Assembly (NCBI GenBank): GCA_963920575.1
Contig: OY986972.1
Location: forward strand, 15,046,502-15,110,501
Length of the DNA stretch: 64,000 nt
Direction of reading: 5' to 3'
Source of the DNA: Narthecium ossifragum
Lineage: Eukaryota; Streptophyta; Magnoliopsida; Dioscoreales; Nartheciaceae
This document shows positions 22,244 through 33,792 of this stretch, one piece after another. Position 1 is the first letter of the stretch. Each line of letters begins with the position of its first letter. A program made the position numbers and the translations under genes. The notes beneath the pieces were generated by a model that was not told the DNA's origin, made no database searches, and saw nothing but the letters and a program-made list of their open reading frames with translations.

Positions 22244-23506
22244 GTTCTAGAGAGCTCGGGAGAGAGAGAAGGGGGAGGGAGAGATCGAGAGGGTGGAGGA
22301 AAGTGGAGATCGCCGGCGCCGGAGATTGTGCGGGCGAGATCGACCGCGAGGGAGAGAGATAGTAAGAGAGGGAGCTGGAGAGGGAGGAAGAGGAGCGGAG
22401 AGGGTGAGATCGAGCTGCTGGGGCGATGGAGCTCGCCGGGGAGTGAACGTTTGGTGCGGCTCTCCGTCGGAGTTCTTCCCAATCTCATCCAAGGTGAGCT
22501 TCCATCTTCTCCCTCCTTTGATTCCGAGTTTTTGGTGAGTTTTTCGGCTAGTTTTGGCGTCTTTTGTGGGTTTCTCCGGTGATGGGTCGCAAAAGACGAC
22601 GTCGGAGTTGACGCCACTCCTCTTCCCGGCGACTGCAGCGTCGGGACAGGGTGGAGGTGAACCTCGACGCCGTCCTCTCTGTCCCTGGGGTTTTTTTCCC
22701 AAGTCGGCAACTCTGTTTTCCTCCCTCCCGGGCATGGATTCCGGTGAGGATTCCGGCCGGTCTTTCTCTAGTCGTGGCCGCCGACCTCCTTGGGAACCTT
22801 GCTAGGGACAGCGAGCGAGCTTCCCTTCTTCTCCTCTGGTATTTCTCCTCGGTGCTTGGGCACCTTGTTTGGAGATCCGACGGAGCTCCGTCATGAGCTC
22901 CGGTGATCTTCTTGGGGAGGAAGGCGACGCTGTGCGCGTCGTCTGCCTGGTGCACTGGTCAGTGCCCTGTGCACGGGTCAGTGCCCTGTTAGCTGTTTGC
23001 TAACGTGCCACCAAAGCCTCATGATGCCTGTTTTCGCTGGTTTTCACGTCGTTTCGATCGGCTTTTCGAGATCGGTCTAATTCTAGTAGATTTAACGGCG
23101 TTTGGAGCTCTACTTGATCGTAATCTTGATTTTTGTGCTTTAGGCGATCTATTAAGCGGCCGTCAAGTATCGGAGCGTGACGTGGGTTCCCGGACCTAGA
23201 GTTTACGCTTGGATTGCTTCCTTGAGGTAGGAGTTACCTCATACTAGGATTGATGTGTTGTTGTGTTAATGCTATGTTGTGAATGCTTTTCTCTTGTGAT
23301 GGTTGTATGATATGCTATGCTATGATGTTTTCTTGTATTGTATGAATATATGATAATTGTTATTTGCTTTATTGCTTTGTTCTTTGTCTTGTGCATACAT
23401 GCTAGGAATGTCAGGTCTGTCTTAGGACATGGATTATGGTTAGGTCTAGTCAGGTCCTGTAACTAGACTAGTTAGAGTCTAGGGAGTCTAGGGACTAAGT
23501 TGATGA

Positions 23507-23659
23507 CTTGATCTGAGGACTTTGATATGATTAAAGATCTGATCTGAGGACTTTGATCTGATTGAATATCTGATTTTAGAATTTGATCTGATTGAATATC
23601 TGATTTGAGGATTTGATCTGATTGAGGATCTGGCTTGAGGATTTGATCTGATTGAGGAT
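23507..23659. repeat. Minisatellite of a tttgatctgattga unit
   Basis: Four to five imperfect copies of a unit of about 32 bases, each containing gatttgatctgattga and ggatctg, lie just before the insertion point of element E. Confidence 0.8.
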
Positions 23660-23664
23660 GTGTT

Positions 23665-25107
23665 TGATGAGTCACTAAATATTCATACTTAAACCCCGTA
23701 ATTTACATTTGTTAGCCCGAGAGTGTTTGTATTTGATAGCTTGTTAGTTGATTTCAGGCTTAATCATGCTTTGAGAAGAAATGCAAGAAATTCGGTCAAT
23801 ATGCTGAAATACACTGCTCTGTCGACTGTTAGCATAATATTCATCAGAAATTATTTTTATCTACAAATATTCTGACATTTGGGTGACATCTAGTAGACAT
23901 CAAGACGTACAACTTTCATATTGGACACTTTCAAAGATTCCTGATGGATGGATAGCAGTTTCGAAAACGATGAAGATATTTAGCTGCTGGAAGACTGGTC
24001 CGTTGACGCCCGGGAGGATATTCGCCAAATATTCTAGATAAGTCAAAATATTGTAAACTCTTCGGAAGAGGACAGAAGACTTCCAAATATACATCGTTCG
24101 TGTTGGACTAATTCTCAAATTCTGGACGGGTTGAACCCAGTCGCGACCAGAAGAGGCAGTCAGAATTAAACTAGGAATTCCGAGTTGCACTAGAGGTCCA
24201 ACTCAACTTAGCAATAACCCTAATTCCGGGATTAAGGGTTTTTATTATATAAAGGGGTTATTCCAGCCAAGCTAATCATCTTTTTGTCAATCTTTGGAGG
24301 AGGAAGAAGAAGAAGGAGAGGATGTGGATGGTGACAGCTTCCTATTCCAACCCGATGGCTTTCATCCAAAAGATGAGTTGCTAGTTATTGTACTTAGGAT
24401 TATTCATGAAACCTTAGCATAGTTTTCTATCTTCTTTGGTTTGAATCTTGTATTCTTCTCAAGACATGATCCTCTGAATTTGGTTTTTATTGTTAATAGA
24501 GTTGAGGGAACAGAGTTCCGTTGACGTATTTTTAGTCCTACATGATTTCTGTGATTGATTGTAGAGATTCATAGGATGGTTTTCATGTGATTTTTTATTT
24601 ACCTTTGAGATAGTCTATGCTACGTGAAGATAAGTCATGCTAAGGTCATTAGGAGTAGAATAATTTAATGTAATCGTAGGACCAAAGATGATTTATGCTA
24701 AACAAAGATAGATTATGCCGTTGGAAACATAAACCTTATTTTAGGGATTCATGTGAGCTTGTAGCCATATGATCCATAATGTTGAGAGAAGAGAACAAGA
24801 GGATAACTAGAGAAGATTGAAGGTGAAACTATGGTGGATTGAGTAATTCCTAAGTAACTACTCCATTGATTAAAATCGATCAACCTTTTATCTCTTTTAT
24901 TTATTAGTTATATAACTCTATTCTATCTTTGCTTCTTTTCCTTAGTTTAGGGCTTTGAGAAATGATTTCAGTTTCCAACGTTTTTCCTGTGGATCGACTC
25001 CCGACTTCACCGCTATTCTACCTAGTAGTTTAGTAATTGAATAAGGATATAAATTTAATATTTGATTGACTTTGCAACGTTTTAACGACAACGTTTGTGA
25101 GCAATCA
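23665..25107 (+). repeat. Element E, 5' LTR
   Basis: Aligned by eye with 32058-33499, the two LTRs differ at a few per cent of sites with almost no length change, so E is a fairly recent insertion. TATATAAAG at 24246-24254 is a likely promoter. Confidence 0.93.
24246..24254 (+). promoter_or_regulatory. TATA box in the 5' LTR of element E
   Basis: TATATAAAG is conserved in the 3' LTR near 32638-32646. It lies about 580 bases into the LTR. Confidence 0.6.
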
Positions 25108-25112
25108 ATTTT

Positions 25113-25130
25113 TGGCGCTGTTACCAGGGA
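25113..25130 (+). other. Primer binding site of element E
   Basis: TGGCGCTGTTACCAGGGA lies five bases after the LTR end. It differs from the Athila-type site of element F (TGGCGCCGTTGCCGGGGA) at three positions, all transitions. The same tRNA primer is therefore likely, with a weakened match. Confidence 0.8.
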
Positions 25131-25515
25131 ATTCGACGGTTGATTGATTGAGTTTCTCTTAACTCATTTTCTTTGCTTAGTTAGATTATAATGTTTATTA
25201 TTTCTCCCTTTCTTTATTTTACACTTTTTAGGAATTTCTGACAATTTTGCTGATTTTTACAGCTACTAAGTTTGATTTTCTCGGAGTTGGACTTGCAACC
25301 CATCGCCAAGAGCGATCGGTCGGACACGGGAGCGACCGATCGGGATTGTGTAGTCAGGTAAGTTTGGTCTAAAGTCCGAGTTATTTTATCTAGCTGTTTG
25401 AGACGCTTCTGCTAGTTGCACAAAAGCACGTATCAGCGACAGTCGTCTCTTGGACCAGCCCACTGTTTGTATTTCTTATCTATGATGTGGTTCTTATTTA
25501 TGTGATCTTGCATGC
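25131..25515 (+). other. 5' leader of element E with a GATCGGTCG hairpin
   Basis: This is AT-rich untranslated leader. A perfect 10-bp inverted repeat, CGATCGGTCG at 25313-25322 and CGACCGATCG at 25333-25342, has a 10-base loop. No other feature is recognised. Confidence 0.7.
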
Positions 25516-26766
25516 ATGGCTAATTTATATATGCCACCGGGTGCCATGTCAAATGATGATTTGCCTTTTGGTTATGGACCCGCTTACAATAATGACACAT
25601 ATGGTTTCTCGAATCCGACATATAATTCACATTCATACCCTTATAATCCGAATTTTAGAGATCATACATACTCTAGTTGGCAATTTCAGGGTTACCAGCC
25701 TCCTAACATTCAAACATGGAACATAGAACCACCGGCTCAAGATTTTGAACCTAGTCTTGGACAGCAATATCCTTCACAAGCACCCTCTGAGGCGGCTTTA
25801 GACACAATCATGAGTGCACTTGCCACCATGAATGCTAATATGAATAATATGAATGCTAACATGAATAACATGAATGCAAACATGGCTGAGCTTAAGAGCG
25901 AAAGTGCTTTGATAAGAAATGATGTTAATTCGCATACTCAATCTATATCCAAAATAAAGACACAAATAGAACAACTAGCCCACATGGTTGATTCGTATTA
26001 TGAGAATGAGGATTATGCGAATGATTCTATTCCTCTTGTTAATGATGACAATGCTTGTGATGCTTATCTTTCTAATGATGTTGATGCATGCTATAATGCT
26101 TGTGATACTTTGCCAGTTCATGATGCTATTGACAAGGTTTTACCAGCTACTGAAAATATTGTTTTGGCAACTTTGGATGATACAGTTGATGATATTGATG
26201 ATGTTGATGAATGCTATCCGGTTGTACATTCTGGGCCTTATATGTATTTCGGTCATTCTTATGAAGCAAGTTTTTTTGATGATAGCGATGATGAGGGTTG
26301 TTATGCTAAATCATCGATTATTCATGATGATAATATGTCTATTTACAATGATCATAATGAGAATGAGCATATTAGTGAGACCCCCTGTCAGGAACCTCAA
26401 GTTGAACGTATACATGATGTGTTGAATGATGATGATGTGCCTATTAGTGATAAACATAATAAGGATGAGAGTGTTAGCAATATTCCTTGTCTAGAGCCTC
26501 AATTTAAGATTCTACCTTTAATATCATCCCCATTAGTTGAACGTTGTGAGGAGGAGGACCTTGTTATGAGTGAAGTCCATGCCAATTCCAATCGTCCCTT
26601 CCTCAAAGATCGTATCAAAATTTCCAGTTCTATACATATTTTGTTTGCTAAGGACTCATTTTTATTCTTTGATGAAGCATGTCTGCATACCTTCACCATG
26701 ATTCGGGACATTTATTTCTTCACATGTAATCATCGGCCTCCTAAATCTTGTTTCGGGAGTGTCTAG
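25516..26766 (+). CDS. Element E ORF, 416-residue acidic protein related to Athila Gag C-terminal region
   Basis: The ATG at 25516 opens an uninterrupted 416-codon frame. Residues 1-95 are rich in Tyr, Pro, Asn and Gln (low complexity). Residues 96-160 hold an alanine/methionine/asparagine repeat (MNANMNN three times) that leads into a probable coiled coil with a KTQIEQLAHMV stretch, resembling the segment after the zinc knuckle in Athila Gag (compare LEHHVGQMATAI in element F). Residues 165-330 are strongly acidic with many Asp and Glu. There is no zinc knuckle, no protease Asp-Ser/Thr-Gly and no polymerase motif. An intact long frame in a copy lacking all enzymes suggests it is retained by selection within the family; its role is unknown. 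Confidence 0.7.
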   Translation: MANLYMPPGAMSNDDLPFGYGPAYNNDTYGFSNPTYNSHSYPYNPNFRDHTYSSWQFQGYQPPNIQTWNIEPPAQDFEPSLGQQYPSQAPSEAALDTIMSALATMNANMNNMNANMNNMNANMAELKSESALIRNDVNSHTQSISKIKTQIEQLAHMVDSYYENEDYANDSIPLVNDDNACDAYLSNDVDACYNACDTLPVHDAIDKVLPATENIVLATLDDTVDDIDDVDECYPVVHSGPYMYFGHSYEASFFDDSDDEGCYAKSSIIHDDNMSIYNDHNENEHISETPCQEPQVERIHDVLNDDDVPISDKHNKDESVSNIPCLEPQFKILPLISSPLVERCEEEDLVMSEVHANSNRPFLKDRIKISSSIHILFAKDSFLFFDEACLHTFTMIRDIYFFTCNHRPPKSCFGSV

Positions 26767-28110
26767 CGAAAGATGTAAAATTGCGCGCTAACTGGGAGGC
26801 AACCCAGCTTTTTAGGAGTTTCTATTAATTTTTACGATTTTTCCTGATTTTTAGGAGTTTTCTCCTGATGTTTTTTACAATTTTTTTCGTTTTTCTTTCA
26901 TTTTTCCGCCAACTTTCTTTTGATTTTTTCTCTCTCTTCCCGATCGGCTCTCTAGCGAGCCGGGACATCATCGTCCCGGCTCCGCCCGGCTTCGTCGGCT
27001 CGTCTCCGAGCCGTCACCACCACCGCCCATCGCCGCCTCTCCGGCCACCCTAATCCTTCCATTCCTTCACCAAAACCTCCGCCATACTCTTACCTCATCA
27101 TCCAAGGTCTCTTCTTCCCTCCGAACCCTCTCCTCCGACGCTGGTGAGCCCCCCTGCTTTTACCGGCCATCTCCAATCTCCCCATCCACGGCCTCCCATC
27201 ACCCATTAATACCTCCAGAACCTTCCTCCGATCACCACGAACCTTCCGCCACCATCAAAGACCGACCTTGCCGCCTAGATCATCGGCTTCAGCCTCCGAC
27301 GAAACCACCTATCCGGCCACCTTCAGTCCACCGCCTGGAAGCCCAATCCGTCAATCATACACCATAGGAAAGTTCCTTGGACTTCCATGATCCTTCCTCA
27401 ACACTTCACCACCTCAATTGGAGCTCCGATCATCGGAATCCAATTCCGGCCATCAATCTCTCCGCGCCGGCTATCTCTTACCCACCGACTGAGGCCTTCT
27501 TTCATCGATTAGACACTACTGGTGCGTTCCTTAATCTTCCACGACTCTATCCCCACCAGTCCCGTCCTCCGGCGACGATGTTTCACCGTTGATCCGTCGC
27601 CGGCGAGTTCTGAGCCGTCCGATTGGGCTAGACATGATTCAGGTGCCACAGTGTTCCGATTTTCGATCGGACGGTATAGATCTTCAATCAGGACCATATC
27701 GAGCATTCTTTGATCTTCTAGATGTCCTATAGCAACATCCGATGTTAAATTCTTCTTATTTTCGCCGATTTTGTTTCTGATCTCGCCGCGGACGGCCACC
27801 GTGTGTGTGATGATGTTTTATGCGGATGATAACTGATGGTTGCCCTGCTTGGATATTTTGGTCCTTTATTTCTTTATCTGTGATGTGTAGAAGGTTATTT
27901 TTGATGTATTATCTCCTTTATTATTTATCTGTACATGTTATATTTTTATGTGATGAATGTTTGTACAGATTAATATATCATCAAAATACAAAGGAGACTT
28001 TGCCAAAATTTTCTATGATTCTAATACCTTTTTGTACTTTTATTTGTTATATTTGATCTTTCTGGAAAGGTATATATTTCTGTGACAGGTTATGGTGGGG
28101 AAGGCAGTAT
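26767..28110 (+). other. Element E, non-coding region shared with element H
   Basis: It begins with the palindrome CTGGGAGGCAACCCAG (26792-26807), a landmark seen after the coding region in Athila-type elements and present inverted in H near 55392-55407. A GC-rich segment (about 26940-27690) resembles a leader or captured exon but has no long open frame. The AT-rich part from 27820 matches the complement of H near 54500-54725. Confidence 0.75.
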
Positions 28111-28724
28111 TTATTCAAGGGTTAATTGGTGATATACCCAGCTTAGTGACCTTTTTCATCCCAAAACCCATTAAAAATCTATTTGATAAAAAACCCATCT
28201 AATTAGCAAAAGCTTGTTGAATACAATCGGGCTTCACGGCTGCATGTATGCTGCTGTGTCTTTTTGTTTTGTTTAACCCTGCAGGGATCTGAGTGGATTA
28301 CCAAATAAGATCCTAGACAATACATCTAGAATAGGGTATTTAACTTGGGAGACCAAGACTGGGCACTTGTTTCTCTAAATCAAACTCGTTTCTAATGCTA
28401 TATAGAGGCCTCTTCTTCAAATGACGTGCAAGCAACCACATATTTGGGCTTGACAATGGGCAATGATTACATATTTTGGCTTCATGAAGGTTGAACAAAG
28501 CAAAATAGCAAAGAAGCCCGGAGCTTAAAAAAATGAACTCAAGATGTGTATAAAAGTTTGCAATTAGCCAGGGCCCCGGGGCCGGTCAAGGCTATCATGG
28601 TATCATGGGTTTCTTGACACACACTTGACTGTGATATCTTTGCTTATACTATATCCAGCACCATTAAATGGTTTACAAGAAATATTTCTTGAAGACTTAT
28701 TACCATGCCACAAATATTAATGTG
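28110..28724 (+). other. Element E-specific insert, left flank of the hairpin array
   Basis: The match to element H stops at about 28105 and does not resume until about 30820. In H the corresponding gap is only about 250 bases. This section has a splice-acceptor-like tract (28258-28285, T-rich then ctgcag) but no convincing ORF. It may be captured DNA. Confidence 0.5.
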
Positions 28725-29992
28725 AATGATAAAAATGAGAATTACAGCACTTATGCATTCCATTTTTATCTTTGCTGAAAATGAGAACCAAAAAGTCATG
28801 TATTCCATTTTTATCATTGATAAAAATGGGAATCACAGCACTCATGCTCCCATTTTAACATTGATAAAAATGGGAATTCCATTTTTATCATTGATAAAAA
28901 TGAGAACCAAAAAGTCATGCATCCCATTTTTATCATTGAATAGGGAAAAATCGGCAAAAAAAGAAAAAGTTAGAAGAATATGAAAAATTATGGGAAAGTG
29001 AGAATGATCAATAAGAATAATAATATTAAAAAATGACAAAATGGATAAAAATGAAAAAATGTGGGCTATTATTCTCATTTTTATCATTCCGAGAAAGATA
29101 AAAATGAATTTTTATCATTCCGAGAATGAGAAAAATTCTAAGAATTTCATTTTTATCATTCCGAGAATAAATTTTTATAATTTTTATCTTTGATAAAAAT
29201 GGGAATCACAGTACTCATGCATCCCATTTTTATCATTGATAAAAAATAGGAACCAAAAGTTCGTGCATTTCATTTTTATCATTGATAAAAATGAGAATCA
29301 CAACACTCATGCATCCCATTTTTATCATTGATGAAAATGAGAATAAAAAAGTCATGCATTCCATTTTTATCATTGACAAAAATGACTTTAATCATTGATA
29401 AAAATGGGAATCACAACACTCATGCATCCCATTTTAATCATTGATAAAAATGAGAATCCCATTTTTATCATTGATAAAAATGGGAATCAAAAAGTCATGC
29501 ATCCCATTTTTATCATTGATAAAAATGAGAATGCCATTTTCATCATTGATAAAAATGAGAATAAAAGTCATTCATCCCATTTTTATCATTCCGAGAATGA
29601 TGAAAATGGATTTTTATCATTTCGAGAATTTCATTTTTATCATTCCGAGGATGATAAAAATTCATTTTTATCATTTCAAGCATTTCATTTTTATTATTCC
29701 GTGAATGATAAAAATAAAAATGATTTTTGATCATTCCGAGACATTCCTAGAATTTCATTTTTATCATTCCGAGAATGATAAAAAATAATTTTTATCATTC
29801 CAAGAATTTGATTTTTATCATTCCGAGAATGATAAAAATTCATTTTTATCATTCCGAGAATTTTATTTTTATCATTCCGAGACATACTGAGAATTTCATT
29901 TTTATCATTCCGGGAATTTTATTTTTATCATTCCTAGAATGATAAAAATTAAAAATGAATTTTTATCATTTTTATCATTCCGAGTACGATAA
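28725..29992. repeat. Array of about 30 short palindromes (CATTTTTATCAT hairpins)
   Basis: Two unit types alternate in blocks. Type I is TCCCATTTTTATCA joined almost without loop to TGATAAAAATGGGA, about 14 times, often separated by a spacer of about 25 bases (atcacaacactcatgca or accaaaaagtcatgca). Type II is TTTTTATCATTC-cga-GAATGATAAAAA, about 17 times, mainly 29083-29170 and 29585-29992. Many single units are complete hairpins and neighbouring units can also pair. The reading frames across it (poly Ile/Lys/Asn) are artefacts of the repeat. Confidence 0.92.
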
Positions 29993-30820
29993 AAATTCTC
30001 ATGCTGATTTGGTGGGGCCTGGGATCGCCGGCGCACATGAAGACCCAAAGTTCATGGATGGAGAGAAAACAAAGTTTCTTGAGGAAGTGATATTCCAGAA
30101 ATGACTTTAGCACGGGCATGCCTATTGATTTTGGATTTACACGATGCATGTAAATATGTTTCTATATAATGCTCCATATAATATTTTTCTTGGTTTTAAG
30201 TAGATAAGCCGGCAAATACTAACATGTAAAATAGTGGGGGTGCTTGATGAGACAATGAACTGACAGAGTAGAGCAACCTCTTTCAGATATCAAACAAGTA
30301 ACCAGAGACTAATATAATACAGTCACTTTTAATTTGGAGTAGGATGTAAAGAGTGAACATGGGAATACCATGATCACCAGTCCAGTATTTAGATCTCTCA
30401 GGCCATGCCATTTGTGCTAGCTCCAACCAGGATCGACATTTTTCCATCCAATTTTTCAAATGAGGTTCAAGTTTCAACCCCAAAAGTAAGTGCATGTCTT
30501 ACTGTACATCATTCATAACCACAGATCTGTGGCTAAATTGATCAGGCTATAGAGCACTCAGGAGTAACTTTTAGTCCATAGGTCGGTCTTTGTTTTTACT
30601 TGTGCGAGCGCAAAAGCGCCAACCTTTATCACCTCTTGGATTCTTTGGCAGAGTACAACATTAAACAGTTTGGGTTTACCCCAAAACAGTCCGCATGGGC
30701 ATATGAGCAGATGGTTTGTTGCATGTGGGGCTGTGGCCCCTTCCCCCTTTATTCAATGATGGTGATGCCTAAACTAAAATTGGAAGAGAGAGAAATCTAT
30801 TTCTGAGGCGTTCATTATGG
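29993..30820 (+). other. Element E-specific insert, right flank of the hairpin array
   Basis: This is unique sequence without match elsewhere in the window. A 68-codon frame at 30600-30806 has no recognisable motif. I see nothing functional. Confidence 0.4.
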
Positions 30821-32045
30821 TTATCTCTACCCTTACTTCTTGATTTATTTTTATGACTTAGTGTAATTGGGGACAATTACATTTAAGTTGGGGGGTAGCA
30901 TTCATAAATTTCATGCTCATATATTTTTATTTTTATTTTCTGGTAACCAAATATTATACATCCCTTGAATTATGTCGAAAGAATGAAATTATGATATGAT
31001 TTGACAAAGGTGCATGTTTTAGAAATTTATTTTATGAATTATTCTGAGACTTGTATGTCATATAAGAAATAGTAAACTGTTGCTATGCATGATATTATTT
31101 CTATACTTTAACACTTTTACCATAATTTAAGGATAACTTGACATATCCTAATGCACATGTTCACTTCCACATGTTAAGGGGTTGATATTAGATTCTAAGC
31201 ATGATACTATGATAGATTATGATCTTATACCATGTTACATGAGAAGTATGCAATTGAAAAAAAGAGAGTTTTATATGCAAAAAGGGTTTCATACTTAGTA
31301 ACCGGGCAATGTGCCTAACAAGGTGTGTTGTTCGCGTAAAATAGTTGAAATTCCTGGAAAAAAACAAAATGACTAGTTATGATTTGTAGCCTTCATGGTT
31401 TGAACATTAAAGTCTGAAGAGTGTTCTACACTTAGTGCCCTAAAACTGTCTGGTTTGGGAGTCACTGGCTTGAACCTCGTTACATGAACCATGAAGAAAG
31501 CTTAAGAAATTATAACATTGCACATGTCATATATGAAAAAAAAAACTGAAAAAAAACGATTGCAAAGTGGTGAATGAAAATATGTACTTGGCCAAGTTCG
31601 TATTCTTGAACGGTTGAAGTGTTTGGATATAATTAATACTCTGAAGCATGTGGAACCCTATTCACACACAGGAGTGTTAAAGTTATTCTTAATTATGATT
31701 AAATATGTTGAAGTGTTGGAAATATGTTATGACATGTTTTGATTTACTATATTTTAATAAGACTATGAGTTGAAGGGTATATTTATGGATATTATTTCTA
31801 TTACATGCATTAGAGTTGATGAGTATTATGATTGATTTTTAATGATATATTCAAGGGTCGTATAGATGTTTGTGGGTGTCATCATTGAAAACCCTCAGGA
31901 GACTATAACTCCTCCACTGGGGTAACCCAGGGGTTTAAAGGCTTGTTGCACATGCTAAGTGCAATCGTGAGACCTACGAAAGTGGCTAGTTAGATTTATT
32001 ATTATTTTTTTTATATTTTCTTTGCTCGAGTACTAGCAAAGTGTA
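30821..32045 (+). other. Element E 3' non-coding region shared with element H
   Basis: It is AT-rich and conserved as the complement of 53158-54250 in element H. Landmarks are tgacttagtgtaattggggacaattacatttaagttgggggg (about 30856-30898) and aaccctcaggagactataact (31888-31911). The stretch acatttaagttgggggg repeats the polypurine tract motif seen before the 3' LTR (aagttgggggg). There are no ORFs. Confidence 0.75.
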
Positions 32046-32057
32046 AGTTGGGGGGTG
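32046..32057 (+). other. Polypurine tract of element E
   Basis: AGTTGGGGGGTG directly precedes the 3' LTR start TGATAAGTCAC. A similar tract occurs about 1.15 kb upstream. Confidence 0.75.
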
Positions 32058-33499
32058 TGATAAGTCACTAAATATTCATATTTAAACCCTTTAATTTACA
32101 TTTGTTAGCCCGAGAGTGTTTGTATTTGATAGCTTGTTAGTTGATTTCAGGTTTAATCATGCTTTGAGAAAAAATGCAAGAAATTTGGTCAATATGCTGA
32201 AATACACTACTCTGTCGACTGTTTGCATAATATTCATCAGAAATTATTCTTATGTTCAAATATTCTAAAATTTGGGTGACATCTAGTAGACATCAAGACG
32301 TACAACTTTCATGTTGGACACTTTCAGAGATTCCTGATGGATGGATAGCGGTTTTGAAAACGATGAAGATATTTAGCTGCTGGAAGACTGGTCCGTCGAC
32401 GCCCGGGAGGATATTCACCAAATATTCTAGATAAGTCCAAATATTGTGAACTCTTCTGGACAGGACAGAAGACTTCCAAATCTACACCTTTTGTGTTGGA
32501 CTCATTCTCAAATTCTGGACGGGTTGAAACCAGTCGCGACCAGAAGAGGCAGTCAGAATTAAACTAGGAATTCCGAGTTGCACTAGAGGTCCAACTCAAC
32601 TTAGCCATAACCCTAATTCCGGGATTAAGGGTTTTTATTATATAAAGGGGTTATTCCAGCCAAACTAATCATCTTTTTGTCAATCTTTGGAGGAGGAAGA
32701 AGAAGAAGGAGAGGATGTGTACGATGACAGCTTCCTATTCCAACCCGATGGCTTTCATCCAAAATATGAGTTGCTAGTTATTGTACTTAGGATAATTCAT
32801 GAAACCTTAGCATAGTTTTCTATCTTCTTTGGTTTGAATCTTGTATTCTTCTCAAGACATGATCCTCTGAATTTGGTTTTTATTGTTAATAGAGTTGAGG
32901 GAACAGAGTTTCGTTGACGTATTTTTAGTCCTACATGATTTCTGTGATTGATTGTAGAGATTCATAGGATGGTTTTCATGTGGTTTTTGGTTTACCTTTG
33001 AGATAGTTTATGCTACGTGAAGATAAGTCATGCTAAGGTCATTAGGAGTAGAATAATTTAATATAATCGTAGGACCAAAGATGATTTATTCTAAACAAAG
33101 ATAGATTATGCCGTTGGAAACATAAACCTTATTTTAGGGATTCATGTGAGCTTGTAGCCATATGATCCATAATGTTGAGAGAAGAGAACAAGAGGATAAC
33201 TAGAGAAGATTGAAGGTGAAACTAGGGTGGATTGAGTAATTCCTAAGTAACTACTCCATTGATTAAAATCGATCAACCTTTTATCTCTTTTATTTATTAG
33301 TTATATAACTCTATTCTATCTTTGCTTCTTTTCCTTAGTTTAGGGTTTTGAGAATTGATTTCAGTTTCCAACGTTTTCCCTGTGGATCGACTCCCGACTT
33401 CACTGCTATTCTACGTAGTAGTTTAGTAATTGAATAAGGATATAAATTTAATATTTGGTTGAGTTTGCAACGTTTAACGACAACGTTTGTGAGCGATCA
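32058..33499 (+). repeat. Element E, 3' LTR
   Basis: It is the near-identical partner of 23665-25107. It ends GAGCGATCA, followed by the target copy gtgtt. Confidence 0.93.
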
Positions 33500-33507
33500 G
33501 TGTTGCC

Positions 33508-33792
33508 TATACTAGTGTACTGAGGCATGTATAGAGTCTATAGGGGTCTGGGCGAGCGTTGACGGTCGGACACGGTGACTGTGCGTGTAAGACTTACCCA
33601 GGCTAGCCAGACCATACTAGGATCAGTAAACTAGTATAGGATGTTGTACCTATACTAGTATACTGGGGCTGGGTATAGAGTCTACAGGGGTATGGGCGAG
33701 CATTGACAGCCGGACGCGGCGACTTTGCGTGTAAGACTTACCCATACTAGCCAGACCATACTTGGGCAGTATACTAGGATAGGTTGGTGTAC
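33508..33792. repeat. Tandem duplication of about 140 bp in solo LTR D
   Basis: Two diverged copies of cctatactagtrtactg...tagccagaccatact...gtgta lie side by side (about 33508-33650 and 33651-33792), each with internal ctagtata palindromes. It lies in the 3' part of LTR D. Confidence 0.85.

Larger units (their letters stand above)
23665..33499 (+). mobile_element. Element E, complete 9.8-kb non-autonomous Athila-related retrotransposon
   Basis: LTRs of 1,443 and 1,442 bp (23665-25107 and 32058-33499) start TGATRAGTCACT and end GAGCRATCA. The exact duplication gtgtt flanks the element (23660-23664 and 33500-33504). It has a primer site at 25113 and a polypurine tract at 32046-32057. The 6.9-kb interior carries only one substantial ORF (25516-26766) and no protease, RT, RNase H or integrase. 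Non-coding blocks downstream of the ORF match the complement of element H, which does have Athila-type integrase. I infer that E depends on an Athila-like partner. Confidence 0.93.

Noticed and set aside
22091..22955. Long frames on both strands in GA-rich and GC-rich sequence
   Set aside because: Low-complexity Glu/Arg or Ser/Pro strings from microsatellites and the GC-rich leader of solo LTR D, with overlapping frames on both strands and no domain.
25988..26425. 145-codon Met/Leu/Ile-rich frame suggesting a membrane protein
   Set aside because: It is the +1 shadow of the acidic Asp-rich part of the element E ORF; GAT codons read as ATG and ATT.
26868..27799. Pro/Ser-rich frames in a GC-rich segment suggesting a host gene
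   Set aside because: The same segment occurs in element H in opposite orientation and carries no long frame in either, so it is part of the retroelement family, not a single host gene.
29395..29730. Frames of 80-110 codons composed of Ile, Lys, Asn and Phe
   Set aside because: Direct translation of the hairpin array units; periodic and present in several frames.
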